From: Cladorhizidae sp. MBARI D1340-BT2
Taxonomy: Eukaryota; Porifera; Demospongiae; Poecilosclerida; Cladorhizidae
DNA: 64,000 bases
Direction of reading: 5' to 3'
Assembly: GCA_028752905.1 (NCBI GenBank)
Contig: JAQNBH010000011.1
Coordinates: forward strand, 19,790,909-19,854,908
Below are positions 1 to 7,189 of this stretch, one piece after another (position 1 is the first letter of the stretch; the number at the start of each line of letters is the position of its first letter). The notes beneath the pieces were generated by a model that saw nothing but the letters and a program-made list of their open reading frames with translations, was not told the DNA's origin and ran no database searches. Made by a program: the position numbers and the translations under genes.

Positions 1-1492
1 AAGCCATGAACTCTGGTGTGTAACAAGCTATGAACTCTGGTGTGTAGCAAGACATGAACTCTGGTGTGTAGCAGTCATGATCTCTGTATCAAGCCATATA
101 ATCTGGTGTCTCAAGCCATGAACTCTGGTGTGTATCGAACCTTGAACTCTGGTATTCATCAAGCCATGAACTTTAGTTTGCATCAAGCCATGAACTCTGG
201 TTTGCATCAAGCCATGAACTCTGGTGTGCATAAAGCCTTGAACCGTTGTGTGCATCAAGCCATGAATTCTGGTGTGCATCAAGCCATTAACTCAGGTGTG
301 CATCAAGCCATCAACTTTGATGTGCAACAAGCCATGAACTCTGGTGTGTGGCAAGACATGCACTCTGGTGTATATCAGTCATGAACTCTGTATCAAACCA
401 TGAAATCTGGTGTCTTAAGCCATGAACTCTGGAGTGTGTCGAGCCATGAACTCTGGTGTGCATCAAGCCATGAACTCTGGTGTGCATCAAGCCATGAACT
501 CTGGTGTGTATCAAGCTATGAACTCTGGTCTGTATCAAGCTATATGAACTCTGGTGTGTAGCAAAACATGAATTCTGGTGTGTATCAAGCTATAAACTCC
601 AGTCTCTAACAAGCTATATTAATTCTGGTTTGCATCAAGCCATGAATTCTGGTGTGCATCAAGCCATGAACTTTGGTGTGAATCAAGCCATGAACTCTGA
701 TGGGTATCAAGCTATGAACTCTGGTGGGTAGCAAGCCTTGAACACTGGCGTGGAGCAAGCCATGAACTCTGGCATGCATCAAGCCATGAACTCTGGTGTG
801 TATCACGCTATGAACCCTGGTGTGTAGCAAGACATGACCTCTGGTGTGTAGCAGTAATGAACTCTCTATCAAGCCATGAAGTCTGGCATCTCAAGCCATG
901 AATTCTGGTGTGTTTCAAGCCATGAACTCTGGTGTGCATCAAGCCATGAACTCTGGTGTGTATTAAGCTATTAACTCTGGTGTGCATCAACCCATGAACT
1001 CTGGTGTGCATCAAGCCATGAACTCTGGTGTGCATCAAGCCATGAACTCTGGTGTGTAGCAAGCCATGAACTCCGGCGTGCATCAAGCCAGTAACTCTGG
1101 TGTGTATCAAGCTATGAATTCTGGTCTGTAGCAAGACATGAACTCTGGTGTGTAGCAGTCATGAACTCTGTATCAAGCCATTAACTCTGTGAGCAGCAAG
1201 CATTGAACACTGGTGTGTTAAGCCATGTACTCTGGTGTGTTCCAAGCCATGAAATCTGGTGTGCAACAAGTCATGAACTCTGGTGTGCATCAAGCTATAA
1301 ACTCTGGTGTGTATCAAGCTATGTATGAACTCTGATGTGTAGCAAGACATGAACTCTGGCATCCAGCAAGCCATGAACTCTGGGGTGCATCAAGCCATGA
1401 ACTCTATTTTGTATCAAGCTATTAACTCTGGTGTGCATCAAGCTATGAACTCTGGTGTGCATCAAGCCATGAACTCTGGTGTGTAGCAAGCC

Positions 1493-1783
1493 ATGAACTC
1501 TGGCGTGCATCAAGCTATTAACTCTGGTCTGTATAAAGCTATGAACTCTGGTGTGTATCAAGCCATGAACTCTGGTGTGCATAAAGCCATGAACTCGGGT
1601 GTGCTTCTAGGCATAAACTCTGGTGTGCAGGCTATGAACTCGGGTGTGCACCAAGCCATGACTTCGGGTGTGCAGCAAGCGATGAACTCTATGAAGTCTG
1701 GTGTGCATCATGCCATGTACTATGGTGTGTATCAAGACATGAATTCTTATGTCAGTATCCATGAACTCCGTATCCAGCCATGA
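1493..1783. repeat. Array-1 copy of the 'short-monomer' satellite block
   Basis: This stretch carries the diagnostic order of variants seen in array 2 near 12.1, 17.2, 21.3, 25.8, 28.2, 34.4, 35.7 and 63.7 kb: CATAAAGCC, then an unusual GTGCTTCTA monomer, then ATGACTTCGGG, then GCAAGCGATGAACTCTATGAA. The last carries an extra 9 bp (ATGAACTCT repeated). It ends in GTCAGTATCCATGAACTCC. This copy is the most divergent one seen (for example ATGAAGTCT and TACTATGG). It is the best single piece of evidence that array 1 and array 2 share one higher-order family. Confidence 0.8.
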
Positions 1784-1830
1784 ACTCAGGTGTGTATCAA
1801 GCTATGTACTCTGGTGTGTATCAAGCCATG

Positions 1831-2088
1831 AACTAGGATGTGCATCAAGCAATGAACTCTGGTGTTTATCAAGCTATGAACTCTAGTGGGTATCAAGCTA
1901 TGAACTTTGGTGTTTAGCAAGACATGTACTCTGGTGTGCATCAATCCATGAACTCTGGTGTGCATCATGCCATGAACTCTGGTGTGCATCAAGGCATGAA
2001 CTAGGATGTGCATCAAGTAATGAACTCTGGTGTTTATCAAGATATGAACTCTAGTGGGTATCAAGCTATAAACTTTGTTGTTTAGCAA
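1831..2088. repeat. 168-bp local tandem duplication in array 1
   Basis: The unusual string AACTAGGATG starts at 1,831 and again at 1,999, exactly 168 bp (7 x 24) apart. The following variants match in order over about 90 bp (TTTATCAAG, CTAGTGGGTATC, GTTTAGCAAG). The copies differ at several sites, so this duplication is older than the kilobase-scale duplications of array 2. Confidence 0.75.
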
Positions 2089-2319
2089 GCCATGAACACT
2101 GGCCTGCATCAAGCCATGAACTCTGGAGTGCATCAAGCCTTGAATTCTGGTGTGTAGCAAGCCATGAACTCCGTGCATCAAGCCCTTAACTCTGGTGTGT
2201 ATCAAGCTATGAATTCTGGTGTGTAGCAAGACATGAACTCTGGTGTGTAGCAGTCATGAACTCTGATTCAAGCCATGAACTCTGGTGTGAAGCAAGCCAT
2301 GAATGATGCCATCCTGTGA

Positions 2320-2780
2320 GTGGACATCCCCAATCTGCATGCCCTGGTATCCCTCACCACACCACGGATAGAGACAACTCCTCGGCTGAGGAAGAAGCTC
2401 AAGAGAAAACAGCCGAGACATAAGTGCCATAGAGTGATTAATTATATAGAAATAATCACCTCTCCTGAGTCAGGAAACAGTGGGTCTAGCCACCACCCAT
2501 TAGACAGTGATGAGAGGGACCACCAATCTTCATCTCACTCCAACACCGAGGGAGAACCAAGCTCTACAGACAACACAGATAAGTACGAGATGGAGTGGAT
2601 GGCCGAGCAGGAACAGACCCCAGCACAGGACTGGATGACCTGCCGGACTTCAGAGATGACCTGTTCAAGAAAGCATCTGAGAGGAACAGGGCAGCAAATA
2701 TGCATAAGAGACTGGCTCGCCAGAGGTACGCCAAGAGATGTGGTCAGTTGGTGCCATTGAAAGGGGGAAACATCAGTTAG
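2320..2780 (+). pseudogene. Gypsy-type pol, low-complexity segment before the integrase (decayed)
   Basis: Two overlapping open stretches in different frames. 2,320-2,760 reads a basic segment (Lys/Arg-rich around residues 20-35), then a Ser/Asp/Glu/His-rich tract without domain character. 2,595-2,780 reads a segment containing DLPDFRDDLF followed by a basic stretch. Ty3/gypsy polyproteins often carry such charged linkers between RNase H and integrase. No reverse-transcriptase or RNase H motif is visible upstream, so the element is cut at its left side near the satellite boundary. Assignment rests on continuity with the integrase pieces downstream rather than on a recognised domain. Confidence 0.45.
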
Positions 2781-3058
2781 TAGAAGCCCAGGAGAGTGAC
2801 TCCACCCTGGAGATCTGCAGGAGAAGAAGTGCTTTCCCTACCTCACTCTTTTTCTATCAGTACGACATCCTGTGGAGTGAATCGCTACCCACAAAACAGA
2901 CAGAGATGCTGCAGCAGATTTTACTTCCCGAGGTATACAGTTAGACGGCTCTGTATATGGCACACCTGGTACCACGGGCCAGCCACTTCGGGAGAACCAA
3001 GACCATTAACAGACTACTGAGAAGGTTCTTCTGGCCAGGCATATGAGGAGAAGTAGCA
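2738..3058 (+). pseudogene. Gypsy-type integrase N-terminal zinc-binding region, broken
   Basis: The frame beginning at 2,738 reads through a linker (ESDSTLEICRR, then FFYQYDILW) typical of the stretch before retroviral-type integrases. It then reads the HHCC region: His codons at 2,963 (AHLVPRA) and 2,984 (SHFGRTKT), followed by RLLRRFFWPGI. A stop lies in frame at 2,942-2,944 and another at 3,044-3,046. The zinc-binding cysteines (CKKCQTCQ) are in a different frame, from about 3,061, so a frameshift falls between about 3,053 and 3,061. The HHCC module normally binds zinc and helps integrase multimerise. Here it cannot be made as one protein. Confidence 0.8.
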
Positions 3059-3774
3059 TCTGCAAGAAATGCCAGACCTGCCAGCATGCAGCCAAGAGAA
3101 TAGTATACGTAAGGCACCACTCATTACCTTATCTGTTGTTTCACAACCACTGGCAATGGACAATGGACATAGTGAGTCCACTGCTGCAGACAGAGGAGGG
3201 CCATAGATATATTCTGACCGTGTGCGACTATGGGAAATGCTATCTAGAAGCTTTCCAGCTGAAGACCACAACAAGCAGAGTTGTTGCAGTTGCTCTGGTG
3301 GAGATGTTCTCCAGAGTGGGGTTCCCTGATGAGATTCTCTCTGACACGGGCTCCAACTTCTGCAGCAAACTGATGGAGAAATTCCTACGGATGTTCGGGG
3401 TTTCCCACATCAAGACTGCAGACTATCATCCAGAGACAGATGGAATGGTAGGGTGCTGCAATGCAAACCTAAAGAGTGGACTCCGTAAGTATGTTGAGAG
3501 GTTTGAAGGACAGTGGCACATGAGCATTCCCTACTTACTTTTTGCATTACGTGAACTTCCCCACCAGAGCACAGGGTTCAGCCCATTTGAACTGATGTAT
3601 GGGAGGAATCCCCGAGGGCCACTAGACTTGTTGCAGGAACAGTGGAGGCAGCCGACTAAGTGTAAGGAGAGTGTCATCTCCTTCCTACTCAACACCTACG
3701 AGAAGTTGGAGGCAGCTCGACACCTGGCCTGCACAACTCAGTTGGGACAAGGAAAAAATGAAGATCTAGTATGA
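3043..3774 (+). pseudogene. Ty3/gypsy-type integrase catalytic core with lost catalytic Glu
   Basis: A 243-residue open frame. Residues 7-14 hold the cysteines of the zinc finger (CKKCQTCQ). The RNase H-fold core follows: WTMDIV (Asp42), YILTVCDY, EMFSRVGFPDEILSDTGSNF (Asp101), YHPETDG, and PYLLFALRELPHQSTGFSPF with LMYGRNPRGPLD near residues 165-195. The order and spacing are those of Ty3/gypsy integrases, which join element DNA to the host with a D,D-35-E triad. The third acidic residue should be 36 positions after Asp101, but codon 137 (3,451-3,453) is GGG, Gly. The usual Arg-Phe-Asn after it is also altered (Cys-Cys-Asn). The ATG at 3,043 is not a natural start; the domain begins upstream in another frame. 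Inference: inactive remnant. Confidence 0.88.
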
Positions 3775-4143
3775 CAGGACAGCTCGTGAACGCTTCTTCC
3801 AGGTGGATGACCTAGTCCTGGTTGCCCTCATCATCCAACAATTTGCTGGCCAGGTGACAAGCACAATATCCTATCTCAGAAAAACTAAGCCATAGTATAT
3901 ATAAGGTCAAGGCAGGTAAGGAGAAGCCGAACATTTCATGTGAGTATTTTGGCCAGGTAGGAGTCTCACCATCAGCAGTTTGTCTTCTCAATGAGACATC
4001 CCAACTAACACTGACTGAGTTCGAGGAGATCATGACCTGGAATGATCAATCTACATGATATCGTTAAGACAGAAGAGGAGATGGTGGCACTTGCTGTAGA
4101 GGGGGACAAAGATGATGTAGATGATGAAGAGAAAGAAGAGTAG
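3761..4143 (+). pseudogene. Gypsy-type integrase C-terminal region (GPY/F-like) and acidic tail, broken
   Basis: Past the stop at 3,772-3,774 the homology continues in other frames. From 3,761 one frame gives YDRTARERFFQVDDLVLV after a TAG at 3,767-3,769. From 3,822 another gives LPSSSNNLLAR, a TGA at 3,855-3,857 where a Trp is usual, then YPISEKLSHSIYKV, running to a stop at 4,056-4,058. This order (YDRKAR-like, then VLVLLP-like, then the GPY/F-type strand region) is the C-terminal DNA-binding part of gypsy integrases. A third frame, 4,072-4,143, reads an acidic tail (EEEMVALAVEGDKDDVDDEEKEE then a stop) that may be the end of pol. At least two further frameshifts are implied. Confidence 0.7.
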
Positions 4144-4384
4144 TGTGTTCCAGCTGTATATGTTCAAGAGCAGTAGCATGGAATTCCAATGAGCACAACG
4201 GTGATGCTGAACAGTCTCTAGCTTGAAACTGAAAAAAAAAGATGGATAAATCAGAAAGAAACAAAAGTTAGAGACAAAGCTTTCAGACTCTAATACTTGT
4301 AACTAAGTTATTCACATTGTTGTTAAGATGCTGTCATAATAATTGTACATTATTGTGGTAACTTGATGAACATTTTGTGCAACT
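4144..4384. other. Gypsy 3' flank, no gene seen
   Basis: No protein homology is seen in any frame. A purine run at 4,229-4,239 (GAAAAAAAAAG) sits about 90 bp past the last pol-like codon, where LTR elements carry a polypurine tract. No TG...CA-bounded LTR follows and no matching copy lies upstream, so that reading is only possible. The rest is AT-rich without repeats I recognise. Confidence 0.4.
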
Positions 4385-4441
4385 TCAGTTATCCGAACAT
4401 TTAAGTTATCCAAACATGTTCGGCTAACTGACTTCCTACTG
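4385..4441 (-). mobile_element. Probable pogo/Tigger-type terminal inverted repeat (one end only)
   Basis: Read on the minus strand from 4,441, the sequence begins CAGTAGGAAGTCAGTTAGCC and contains GTTTGGATAAC and TGTTCGGATAAC in alternating orientation. A CAG start followed by repeated TTATCCGAACA-like motifs is characteristic of pogo-superfamily DNA transposon ends in many invertebrates. The base next to the end is followed by TA (4,442-4,443), the pogo target dinucleotide. The opposite end and any transposase are not present in the island, so this is a solo terminus or MITE fragment. Based on remembered family features, not on a search. Confidence 0.4.
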
Positions 4442-4719
4442 TATAGAGTAATTCGGTTGAAAAAGGTGTTGATTGTTGGCTGCAAGCGCCCCAGCTCAGT
4501 GGTGGTTCTGACTATGTAGACATATTTTATGAGGTCTTATCTAACTTCAGGGACTCGCTAAGCATTCAGCGACTGACCACGCTAACATTTGGTGGTAGCG
4601 GGCCGAACTTATTGGCCTAACATTCTTCGTATCTTTCCTTCGCATGTTTTGATTGTAATTGTTACTTTAGTTAACTCGACCACTCAGCAGAATGGAAGGA
4701 AGTAGCTGAGCACAACACT
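4442..4719. other. Unassigned single-copy spacer
   Basis: About 280 bp with no open frame of note, no satellite monomers and no repeat I recognise. Slightly GC-richer patches (AAGCGCCCCAGC near 4,484; GGTAGCGGGCCGAAC near 4,593) alternate with AT-rich sequence. It may be the 5' part of the decayed RT element that follows, but nothing visible proves that. Confidence 0.4.
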
Positions 4720-4930
4720 CTGCTAGTCCACCATCATGTTGTGAACTGGTCTTAAATCATGCTAATATATAAGCATGGAGACAAATCCAGTGTCAGGAAC
4801 CACGGGTTAATCTCTTTGCTTAGCTGTGTTCCACTAGGCCCAAATGGATCATTCTAAAAAACAGCATTGCAATTAATGTTTGGCAAATTTGGTTTCTTGA
4901 AAAACCATTCTACAATCCTTCATTGCATCC
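4720..4930 (+). pseudogene. Non-LTR retrotransposon reverse-transcriptase remnant
   Basis: The frame through 4,765 reads MLIYKHGDKSSVRNHGLISLLSCV, matching the start of non-LTR reverse transcriptases (hydrophobic strand, K-GD, N-RPISLL-type block). After a stop at 4,855-4,857 the same frame reads FGKFGFLKNHST at 4,879-4,914, the next conserved RT block (Q-GF-K--ST). The residues normally separating these blocks are shortened, so there is an internal deletion. The catalytic FADD-type motif is absent. Only about 70 codons survive out of the roughly 250-residue RT. It lies upstream of a separate non-LTR ORF1, opposite to the order in an intact element, so it probably comes from another copy or family. 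Confidence 0.72.
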
Positions 4931-5375
4931 ATTTCTTGCTGATTATCTATCACTTGCTAATTGCTCACATATCTGGTGCCATAATGGTAGACAGTTAGGT
5001 TTAATTAGACATTTGTAATCTGATGTCTGGTCATTTAGTGTAAATTAATAATAAATTTTGTTTTGTCAAGGCATATAAGTTGAAAGGAGATCACGACTCT
5101 CAAACAAGCTCTGTGTGAAAATTTCTCTGCTATTGCTTTGGGATCATTCTCGTTCAGAGTTGGAAACTTCTGGCTTTACCTACCATCGAAGACGTGGTTC
5201 AGAGAAGTGTCCTTCAGTTGACTTAATAATCAATGATACTTTATCTGCTTGACTCCTCTGAACAAATTCCGCCAATTGACTGTGAAGCTATAGAGCTGCT
5301 GAAGCTCCCTCCCATGGCTACTGATTTACCTGCAGCCACTGTACAAGAATCAAACTTGTGTATTAGGGATCCAAT
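4931..5375. other. Spacer and possible 5' leader of the downstream non-LTR element
   Basis: AT-rich at 5,035-5,060 and without recognisable homology. An open stretch 5,233-5,472 (79 codons, another frame) overlaps the start of the ORF1-like frame. Its first 50 residues (acidic, then Leu/Pro-rich) resemble no family I recognise. It could be a frameshifted N-terminus of ORF1 or meaningless. The stop TAG at 5,364-5,366 lies in the ORF1 frame just before its ATG, supporting 5,376 as that frame's first start. Confidence 0.4.
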
Positions 5376-6167
5376 ATGGAGGTTACTAACAATCAAGTTA
5401 GAGACATGCAAGTTAATCTCAGCAAACTTACATCCATTCTGTCAACTCAGACTTCTAGTCTTAGAGACTTGAAAGATTCAATTAATAGTCGTGTTCAGGA
5501 AATTTCTATTTCATTGAGTGATAAGATCTCTTCCTCTCTGAATAACTTGTCTTCTGATCTTACATCTATTAAGGATCAAGTTTCTTCTTCACATGAGAAC
5601 AGGACTTCTCCCAGAGTTCATGCTACAGTTGCTGCCCCATCACATCAATCAATAAATCAGGTACATAGAAGTGCCAATGTCATATTTTTTGGCATTCCAG
5701 AACAGAACCTTCTGGACACTCATGCCTTGGTTGATGAGATTTGTGTTTATCTCGATGGTAAGGATTTATTTAGGCTAGGCAAGCATGTTCATCGTAGTGA
5801 TGGCGATGATAATGTTTGCCCAAGACCTGACCTCGTGCAAAAGATTAATCTTAATCTCCAAACAGAAACTCAAAGGGTTGAAGTTAAGTACAATCTTTGT
5901 TCGCCCAGATCTTTCACCAGATCTTTCACCACAAGAAAGAGCAGCAAGGAGACCTAAAAATACCCCACTTAATGCAGCACTTTCTCTAGTGGATGACTCT
6001 GCAAACATGGGAAACTCTCGTGTGATTCTTTATCAGATGCTTTACTTTCCCCTAGTCCTACACATAATAGTGCCTTATCTACCACTCTGTTCTCTTCTCA
6101 ACCTACCCAATATAGTGGTCCTATTACTGACTCTGCTACTGTTACCATCCCTGTTACCAATGACTAA
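5376..6167 (+). pseudogene. Non-LTR retrotransposon ORF1 (coiled coil plus RRM-like domain), frameshifted
   Basis: From ATG 5,376, residues 1-70 form a Leu/Ile/Ser/Asn heptad-rich segment likely to be a coiled coil. Residues 98-109 (RSANVIFFGIPE), 132-136 (FRLGK) and 148-154 (CPRPDLV) mark the RRM-like domain of L1/CR1/L2-type ORF1 proteins, which bind element RNA. Near 5,838 the homology jumps to the +1 frame, which reads KQKLKGLKL then IFVRPDLSP and QERAARRP. By about 6,030 the original frame resumes as a Ser/Thr/Pro-rich tail ending at TAA 6,165-6,167. Two frameshifts, and a stop at 5,955-5,957 if frame 1 is followed throughout, make it non-functional. It sits directly before the endonuclease ORF, as in autonomous non-LTR elements. 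Confidence 0.78.
5906..5929 (+). repeat. 12-bp perfect tandem duplication inside ORF1
   Basis: CAGATCTTTCAC occurs twice in direct succession (5,906-5,917 and 5,918-5,929), duplicating the four codons around Asp-Leu-Ser-Pro in the conserved PDLSP motif. It is in frame and looks like a small replication-slippage event. Confidence 0.85.
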
Positions 6168-6483
6168 CTCACATGAAAAACTCCATCTGGTATCTTACAA
6201 CTGTCATGGCTGGAATTCTGGTGAATGTTTGTTAAGGGATATAGCATCTATAATTGATATTTGTTTGATTCAAGAACATTGGCTGCTTAGTCAACAACTT
6301 CAGCTTCTGGATTTTGACCCTGTCTTCATTTCTTGTGGTGTTAGAGGTATGGAAGAGGGTGTTCTCCTAAAAGGCCGTAAAGGCCGTCCTTTTGGAGGTT
6401 GTGGAATTATCTTTAGGAAAAAAGTATTAGTTAATACTAAAGTAATTAAACCCATATCAAAACTTTTCTCTGCTGTTTCGTAA
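6160..6483 (+). pseudogene. Non-LTR retrotransposon ORF2, N-terminal endonuclease fragment
   Basis: Starts at ATG 6,160, which overlaps the ORF1 stop (ATGACTAA at 6,160-6,167). The 107 readable residues are the beginning of an apurinic-like endonuclease (EEP) domain: LVSYNCHGWN (Asn14), CLIQEHWL (metal-binding Glu39), then KGRPFGGCGIIFRKK (residues 74-88). This domain nicks target DNA to prime reverse transcription. An intact ORF2 continues with the rest of the endonuclease, RT and a C-terminal domain, of the order of 900 or more residues. Here the frame ends after SAVS at a TAA (6,481-6,483) where satellite sequence resumes. The catalytic His and Asp residues near the end of the EEP domain are missing. 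Confidence 0.82.
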
Positions 6484-6484
6484 A

Positions 6485-7189
6485 CATGAACTCTGGTGTG
6501 TATCAAGCTATGAACTCTGGAGTGTAGCAAGACATGCACTCTGGTGTATATCAGTCATGAACTCTGTATCAAGCCATAAACTCTGGTGTCTCAAGCCATG
6601 AACTCTGGTGTTTGTCAAGCCATGAACTCTGGTGGGTATCAAGCCATGAACTCTGGTGTGTAGCAAGCCATGAACTCTGAAGTGCAGCAAGCCATGAAGT
6701 CTGGCATGCATCAAGCAATAAACTCTGGTGTGTATCAAGCTATGAACTCTGGTGGTTAGCAAGTCATGAACTCTGGTGTATATCAGTCATGAACTATGTA
6801 TCAAGCCATGAACTCTGGTGTCTTATTCCATGAATTCTGGTGTGTATCAAGCCATGAACTCTGGTGTGCATCAACCAATGAACTCTGTTGTGCATCAAGC
6901 CATGAACTCTGGTGTGCATCAAGCCAAGAACAACTCTAGTGTACATCAAGCCATGAACTGTGGTGTGCATCAACCCATGAACTCTGGTATACATCAAGCC
7001 ATGAATACTGGTCTGCATCAAGCCATGAACTTTGGTTTGCATCAAGCCATGAACTATATGGGTATCAAGCCATGAACTCTGGTGTGTAGCAAGCCATGAA
7101 CTCTGAATTGCAGCAAGCCATGAAGTCTGGCATGCATCAAGCAATAAACTCTGATGTGTATTAAGCTATGAACTCTGGTGGTTAGCAAG
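6485..7189. repeat. Satellite block next to the transposon island
   Basis: Begins in mid-monomer after the island. The part to 6,785 has the subtype order found also at 22,905-23,183 and 31,107-31,385. The rest, with the marker GTCTTATTCCATGAATTC near 6,828, is repeated at 13,209-13,612 and 18,333-18,736. Unlike array 1, the first few hundred bp on this side of the island are not conspicuously diverged. Confidence 0.8.

Larger units (their letters stand above)
1..2303. repeat. Satellite array 1, 24-bp monomer, divergent edge
   Basis: Head-to-tail monomers of about 24 bp run from the first base to about 2,303. The well-kept half is AAGCCATGAACTCT; the other half (GGTGTGCATC and variants GTGTAGC, GTGTATC, GGGTATC, TTGCATC) varies. 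The first base is already inside a monomer, so the array continues to the left. The punctuation cassette of array 2 (a TAGCAAGAC monomer, a 23-bp TAGCAGTC monomer, a 19-bp monomer) recurs near 70, 370, 850, 1,150 and 2,250. A block at 1,493-1,783 matches array-2 blocks. No kilobase-scale near-identical copies are visible here and private substitutions are frequent, unlike array 2. The last recognisable monomer ends in CATGAA at 2,298-2,303. I infer arrays 1 and 2 were once a single array. Confidence 0.97.
2304..6484. mobile_element. Transposable-element island interrupting the satellite
   Basis: About 4.18 kb without any 24-bp monomer, made of four recognisable transposon fragments. They are a gypsy-type pol 3' region, a pogo-like terminus, a non-LTR RT remnant, and the 5' half of a second non-LTR element. 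All recognised coding pieces read left to right and all carry stops or frameshifts. The satellite stops with CATGAA at 2,298-2,303 and resumes with CATGAA at 6,485-6,490, at the same point of the monomer. Joining the two sides would therefore restore a near-regular array. That may be a target-site duplication or a coincidence of repeat phase. No long terminal repeats or poly-A tail frame the island. Confidence 0.85.

Noticed and set aside
3014..3274. Minus-strand open frame over the integrase
   Set aside because: Shadow of the + strand integrase with no recognisable motif.
3043..3774. Functional domesticated integrase gene
   Set aside because: The open frame is long, but the catalytic Glu is Gly, the zinc-binding half is in another frame behind two stops, and the C-terminal domain is frameshifted.
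4171..4176. CAGTAG as the other pogo end
   Set aside because: Not preceded by TA and not followed by TTATCCGAACA-like motifs.
4064..4264. Minus-strand 66-codon open frame rich in Leu, His and Pro
   Set aside because: It is the complement of the acidic pol tail and purine-rich flank; composition explains it.
4260..4440. 3' LTR of the gypsy element
   Set aside because: No TG...CA borders and no second copy anywhere in the island, so there is nothing to support an LTR.
5775..6008. Minus-strand open frame over ORF1
   Set aside because: Opposite strand of conserved ORF1 sequence; no family features.
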